A stretch of 9,049 nt of DNA. Origin: Synergistales bacterium (GTDB lineage Bacteria > Synergistota > Synergistia > Synergistales > Aminobacteriaceae). Of this stretch, positions 6,660 to 9,049 are shown in pieces. The notes beneath the pieces are model-generated. The model was not told where the DNA came from and did not search any database. It saw only the letters and a list, made by a program, of their open reading frames with translations. Numbering within the stretch: position 1 is the first letter of the stretch; each line of letters begins with the position of its first letter. The stretch lies in NCBI GenBank assembly GCA_025997955.1, contig BNVH01000105.1:1-9049 (forward strand). Direction: 5' to 3'. A program made the position numbers and the translations under genes.

Positions 6660-7660
6660 TCATCTCTTCCAAACTCCCAACCTCATCCCAAACGGTAAAA
6701 TCATTTCTATATAGCGTAGCGGTCGATACAAAAACCAGAAAAGAGTCTTTATAGACCATCCGGATTTATAACGATCATGAAGTTTGATATAAGAAGATTC
6801 AGCGTAACTTTCGTGTTTTTCTTTATCGACATGAAATTTGTCGGGCATCGTTATCGGGACATCAATGTTCAAATCAATATTTCGGACGATCTTATTATCG
6901 CTCTCAAACGTATGTGTCGATAATTCATCGAAGCCAATATTGGTAGTCAGGCTATACGGAGGGAAAAGAGTTAGTCCGCCGTACATAAAAACAACCCAAT
7001 ACCATTGTATATCCCATGTTTCAATGTCGTATTTCACCTGACGAAAAAGCATAGACGTGAAGTTGTATCGTCCCTGCAAGTCAAAATCCCACGCCAATCG
7101 CTTGTCCTTAAGAAGTCTCTCCCAACCAGAGGCATTATAGTCATAAAAATCCCAAGCGCGTTTCCATGTCGCCCAACCCCAAATGCCAGAGGTTTTCATG
7201 AAAAAGGCTATGTTGTCTCCTTTTATATATTTCTGTGCCCAGTAGCCACTAACCGAAAAGACTTCATCATTGTTTTCATATTTATTGAGTCCTTCGTTCA
7301 TGAATCGCAAGAAGCTTCGATGTGTCAATATGTCGTCCTCAACAACTATAACACGTCCAAAGCGCTCGCAAAGTTCTGTGATACCAGCGATCAGCGATTT
7401 CGCGAGTCCCTGATTGGTCTCGTACTCTTTAATTGTGACAGAGCGAAAGCCTTTCACTGTACGAATAAGTTCCCTGACGGCTTTTACCCCCCCCCCCCCC
7501 GTGCGCTTTCATCTTTTGGCCCGTCGGAAAATATGAACAGGTCGCTCTTGGAGGCTAAGTCATTGGCGGCGAGGGCTTCGAGCGCTTTCTTCGCATGGTC
7601 TGGGCGCTTATAGACAAAGAAAGCTATAGGAGCCAGATTTTTGATGTTAGAATCGTTCAT
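6660..7660 (-). CDS. Glycosyltransferase (GT2/GNT-I-like), phase-variable, out of frame here (poly-G 14)
   Basis: This is a probable nucleotide-sugar glycosyltransferase. The 5' part from ATG 7660 reads NLAPIAFFVYKRPDHAKKAL and then LFIFSDGPKDESAR, the start of a GT-A fold. It then enters 14 G and stops at TAA just after GGGG (about 58 residues). The other frame continues VKAVRELIRTVKGF, NQGLAKSLIAGITEL and the metal/nucleotide-sugar motif VIVVEDDILTH (EDD about residues 108-110), then GIWGWATWKRAWDFY. With 12 or 15 G the full protein is about 332-333 residues. The tract lies between SDGPKDE and the next helix, a loop where extra glycines should be tolerated, so several ON lengths may be functional. 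GGAG is 9 nt before the ATG. The start overlaps the stop of the 29-codon ORF as ATGA, which ties its expression to the genes upstream. The stop is at 6660. The sugar and acceptor are unknown. Confidence 0.88.
7487..7500. repeat. Poly-G contingency tract (14 G on the coding strand) in the glycosyltransferase gene
   Basis: Fourteen C on the plus strand read as GCAC-G14-TAAAAG in the gene. At 14 the upstream frame meets TAA at once (OFF). N = 0 modulo 3 (12 or 15) gives the ON frame. It is the longest of the three tracts, and so the one expected to slip most often. Confidence 0.92.
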
Positions 7661-7746
7661 TTAGAATATCTCCCATAGAATATCTCCTCAATCTTTCGGT
7701 ACTGACGAGGGCTTTTTTCTCTTCTTGGGACACCATCTGTAGTCAT
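7657..7746 (-). CDS. Possible 29-residue coupled small ORF
   Basis: ATG at 7746 overlaps the preceding TAA (TAATG), and the TGA at 7659-7657 overlaps the glycosyltransferase ATG (ATGA). The peptide is basic, starting MTTDGVPRREKSPRQYRK and ending EEIFYGRYSK. GGAG lies about 10 nt upstream. I do not recognise a family. Junction overlaps on both sides suggest it is translated, at least as a coupling device between the small gene before it and the glycosyltransferase. It may equally be a remnant. It is short enough that an open frame by chance is possible. Confidence 0.4.
   Translation of the reverse strand: MTTDGVPRREKSPRQYRKIEEIFYGRYSK
7662..7687 (-). promoter_or_regulatory. Tandemly duplicated ribosome binding site before the glycosyltransferase
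   Basis: The 12-base unit GGAGATATTCTA occurs twice with a period of 14 (7687-7676 and 7673-7662 on the minus strand). The downstream GGAG is 9 nt before the real ATG (7660). The upstream GGAG is 7 nt before another ATG (7676-7674) in a different frame, which would give only MGDILNERF before a stop at 7647. The duplication therefore creates a decoy start that overlaps the true one. Confidence 0.6.
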
Positions 7747-7943
7747 TAGTTCTTCTCTCCAGGTCGGATAATTTTTGGCATTCGGTGGTTCTCGTAAAAA
7801 CGCTCCGCGCCCTCGTTGTAAAACACCCTACATTCCTCATGCGTTGCGTCTTTCAGTATTTCATAATGCCAGTCGCGAATTTTGCGAATGTCCTCGACGG
7901 TAAAAGCACTGCTGATTTCAGGTTTTGGAACATCGTACAGCAT
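7746..7943 (-). CDS. Small protein paired with the PIN-domain gene (putative antitoxin)
   Basis: The protein has 65 residues, with a central segment AFTVEDIRKIRDWHYEIL followed by a helix around ECRVFYNEGAERFYE. Small proteins with this TVEDI-KIR-x-x-x-YE pattern are often encoded beside PIN-domain genes and are usually treated as the antitoxin-like partner; I infer that role from the context. ATG at 7943 has AGGAGG 9 nt upstream, and the gene overlaps the end of the PIN gene by 26 nt, so the two are co-translated. The order, with the partner downstream, is the reverse of classical VapBC. No DNA-binding fold is obvious. Confidence 0.7.
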   Translation of the reverse strand: MLYDVPKPEISSAFTVEDIRKIRDWHYEILKDATHEECRVFYNEGAERFYENHRMPKIIRPGEKN

Positions 7944-8421
7944 TATCGTTGTCCTCCTCTACTATAGATTTTGGCGAGTATATGTCGATAATTTTATATC
8001 CCTCATTGAAGCATACTGTCCGAACGCCCTTTGATGTTTTTGGATTGACTATGTGTCTGAAGTTGAGCGATACAACAATATCGCATTTCGCCGCAACCGC
8101 TGCCGCGATATGCCGGCAATCATCAACATTACGCTTTGACAATACCCCTGCGGCCATCAGTTTATCAGCTAAATCAAGCACTTCTTCGGTCTCATCTATT
8201 GCAGTATACTTTATATTGTCTAAATGGTGTTGGAGAATACTGCGCAAAGGTTCAGTGCAGTCGTCAATTTCACGCATGGTTACATGTGATATATAAGCAT
8301 CGTATTCGCCGCGTTTAATTCGCTCAAACAGTTCAATGCAGTCGGACTGTTCAGCTGGTTTCTCCGTCTGTTCGAGGTGGCTGATTATACTTGTATCAAG
8401 GTATATTTTCAGTTTGTTCAT
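7918..8421 (-). CDS. PIN-domain protein (putative toxin ribonuclease)
   Basis: The protein has 167 residues. PIN-fold acidic residues are visible: D9 in IYLDTSIIS, E51 in TMREIDD and D100/D101 in NVDDCRHIAAAVA. CDIVVSLNFRHIVN at 113-126 is the conserved last strand and loop. Such proteins are Mg2+-dependent endoribonucleases of VapC type, normally held inactive by a partner; here the overlapping downstream gene is the candidate. ATG at 8421 has only a weak GGAGA/GAGATGG region upstream. No convincing promoter was found in 8422-8486. The gene is intact although it sits beside decayed sequences. It is the first gene of a run of overlapping frames that ends with the phase-variable glycosyltransferase. 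Confidence 0.75.
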   Translation of the reverse strand: MNKLKIYLDTSIISHLEQTEKPAEQSDCIELFERIKRGEYDAYISHVTMREIDDCTEPLRSILQHHLDNIKYTAIDETEEVLDLADKLMAAGVLSKRNVDDCRHIAAAVAAKCDIVVSLNFRHIVNPKTSKGVRTVCFNEGYKIIDIYSPKSIVEEDNDNAVRCSKT

Positions 8422-8485
8422 ATTCTTGCCATCTCTATCTCCACAGCGCGCCTAATTGGGGCGTCTCTTGAATATATTTTCTCTT

Positions 8486-8756
8486 TCACTCTTTAAGTGT
8501 TGACGCGTAGAGCTTTTTTCTCTTCTGCACGATATTATACACGAGGTTTGCCTCTTTGATAATACTAGCCAAGACCTCCTGGTCGTCATACGAGTTGAGC
8601 GAAAAGATAACTTTGTTCAATTCTCGCTTAAAGGACGACTCGCGCGCCTGTCGTGTTCGCTTTCCAACAAGCCTGTGCCGCTATCGTATATTGGCGCGAT
8701 ACCAATCCATTTACATACAGGGGATACTTCTCTATTCGGTAAAAAGGATTGGCTTA
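8486..8756 (-). pseudogene. Frameshifted remnant, possibly HipA-like
   Basis: No intact gene fills 8422-8756. Two frames look like consecutive pieces of one protein. The first piece reads SPVCKWIGIAPIYDSGTG and then LLESEHDRR, ending at TGA 8619-8617. The second contains ARESSFKRELNKVIFSL and then ANLVYNIVQKRKKLYA, ending at TGA 8488-8486. The phrase APIYDSGT followed by a K/R-rich stretch and a terminal helix is reminiscent of the C-terminal part of HipA-like kinase-fold proteins. There is no start codon and the N-terminus is missing. A shift around 8640 links the two pieces. The family assignment is tentative; that this is decayed coding DNA is more secure. Confidence 0.4.
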
Positions 8757-9049
8757 TCAGTTCATCAAAGCCTGAATTTTATCAACCGGCAAATCGGCGC
8801 TTTTGGCGATAACGTCAAGAGAGATGCCGCTAGCAAGAAGATTTCTTGCCATCTTTTTCGTCATCTCTTCCATGCCCTTCTCCATACCCTTCTCCATACC
8901 CTTCTCCATGCCTTCTTCTCTGCCCTTCTTCGTATAGAATTCCTCAACTACGGAAACATACATCACTTTCCCCTCCTTATCAAGTTGTTCCAGATGATCT
9001 TTATGTTTGATTCTCAGCTGTTCGTCTTTCAGATTCATAATCCGCTCCA
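8757..9049 (-). CDS. Rpn-family nuclease/transposase, C-terminal part (5' end beyond window)
   Basis: The frame is open from the window edge to TGA at 8757. It contains NLKDEQLRIKHKDHLEQL, VMYVSVVEEFYTKKG, four GMEK/GMEE repeats and a tail ARNLLASGISLDVIAKSA followed by LPVDKIQALMN. That tail resembles the helix-turn-helix-like end of Rpn (recombination-promoting nuclease/putative transposase, PD-(D/E)XK) proteins. The nuclease domain would lie at coordinates above 9049, so whether the gene is complete cannot be judged. The ATG at 9038 has no good Shine-Dalgarno and is probably internal. A strong internal site at 8978-8961 could start a protein of about 68 residues. The left-edge fragment shares 127 identical bases with it. 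Confidence 0.65.
   Translation of the reverse strand, partial: ERIMNLKDEQLRIKHKDHLEQLDKEGKVMYVSVVEEFYTKKGREEGMEKGMEKGMEKGMEEMTKKMARNLLASGISLDVIAKSADLPVDKIQALMN
8871..8909. repeat. 12-base tandem repeat encoding GMEK units
   Basis: The plus strand reads CATgCCCTTCTC, CATaCCCTTCTC, CATaCCCTTCTC and then a partial copy. Because the unit is 12 bases, gain or loss adds or removes four residues (G-M-E-K) without breaking the Rpn frame. The left Rpn fragment cannot be compared, as it ends at the window edge before this region. Confidence 0.85.
8921..9047. repeat. 127-base direct repeat, right copy (pairs with 1-127)
   Basis: Identical to 1-127 in the same orientation, within the Rpn frame. The repeat-to-repeat unit (1 to 8920) is 8920 bases and contains the whole glycan locus and the PIN pair. 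Only two bases of window remain after the match (9048 differs, 9049 agrees). Confidence 0.95.
8961..8978 (-). promoter_or_regulatory. Intragenic Shine-Dalgarno and start in Rpn (right copy)
   Basis: AAGGAGG (8978-8972) precedes GTG (8966-8964) by 5 nt and ATG (8963-8961) by 8 nt, both in the Rpn frame. Starting at this ATG gives about 68 residues to the stop at 8757, including the GMEK repeats and the C-terminal tail. This is the layout expected of a separately translated C-terminal protein. Confidence 0.5.

Noticed and set aside
6640..6660. Terminator after the glycosyltransferase gene (GTAAC-CAATA-GTTAC)
   Set aside because: The stem is only 5 bp, AT-rich, and is not followed by a T run.
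7005..7613. 202-codon open frame on the plus strand crossing the poly-C run
   Set aside because: It is antisense to both halves of the glycosyltransferase and reads the C run as polyproline. The minus-strand frames carry clear family motifs, so this is a shadow.
203..7660. Alternative genetic code with TGA as a sense codon
   Set aside because: TGA ends the radical SAM, sulfatase-like, glycosyltransferase and 29-codon frames, with ATGA overlaps at two junctions, so it functions as a stop.
8540..8550. TATAAT-like -10 box upstream of the PIN gene
   Set aside because: No acceptable -35 hexamer at 16-18 nt, and it lies inside the decayed coding stretch.
8871..8909. CRISPR-like short repeats
   Set aside because: The units are contiguous 12-mers without spacers and encode a GMEK protein repeat.
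1..9049. Simple circular contig with a terminal overlap
   Set aside because: Not adopted as the main reading. The match stops two bases before the window end and the differing base looks synonymous in the Rpn frame. It is still possible if the last bases are unreliable.

Overview
All convincing genes in this window read on the minus strand, so transcription runs from the high-coordinate end towards base 1. The DNA is moderately AT-rich. It carries the kinds of genes seen in surface-glycan (O-antigen, capsule or flagellar glycan) loci of Gram-negative, often host-associated bacteria. There is no rRNA, tRNA or other marker that names the organism. TGA works as a normal stop, because several genes end on it with 4-base ATGA overlaps.

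Layout in transcription order. (1) 9049-8757: the C-terminal part of an Rpn-family (PD-(D/E)XK, recombination-promoting nuclease) protein, cut by the window edge. (2) 8756-8486: a decayed stretch, probably a frameshifted HipA-like remnant. (3) 8421-7746: a PIN-domain protein overlapping a 65-residue partner, resembling a toxin-antitoxin pair. (4) 7746-7657: a 29-codon ORF coupled on both sides. (5) 7660-6660: a glycosyltransferase split by a run of 14 G. (6) A strong sigma70-type promoter at 6611-6583. (7) 6535-6320: a small YIDPG membrane protein. (8) 6285-4666: a membrane-anchored sulfatase-superfamily enzyme. (9) 4669-3278: a two-domain methyltransferase. (10) 3264-2413: a TIGR04325-type methyltransferase. 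(11) 2337-1244: a radical SAM/SPASM enzyme split by a run of 9 G. (12) 1190-203: an FkbM methyltransferase split by a run of 9 G. (13) 202-1: another Rpn C-terminal fragment, starting in frame directly after the FkbM stop codon.

The central observation is that three different modification enzymes of one glycan locus each contain a long poly-G tract on the coding strand, and each is out of frame in this copy. In every case the two halves are clearly one protein family. A defined change of tract length restores a full-length enzyme: FkbM needs 8 or 11 G, radical SAM 7 or 10, glycosyltransferase 12 or 15. This is the signature of slipped-strand contingency loci. It implies a combinatorial, phase-variable surface structure with up to eight ON/OFF states built on a constant core (sulfatase-like enzyme, small membrane protein and two methyltransferases). 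In the radical SAM gene the tract itself encodes the glycine motif expected to contact S-adenosylmethionine. Homopolymer sequencing error could shift the exact lengths, but it would not by itself explain three long G tracts placed in three adjacent glycan genes.

The locus is bounded by identical 127-base direct repeats made of Rpn 3' sequence. Those repeats contain a near-perfect Shine-Dalgarno sequence followed by in-frame GTG and ATG codons, so a small intragenic Rpn protein is possible. The two edges could reflect repeat-mediated mobility of the roughly 8.9-kb unit, two Rpn paralogues, or an assembly break in a repeat family.
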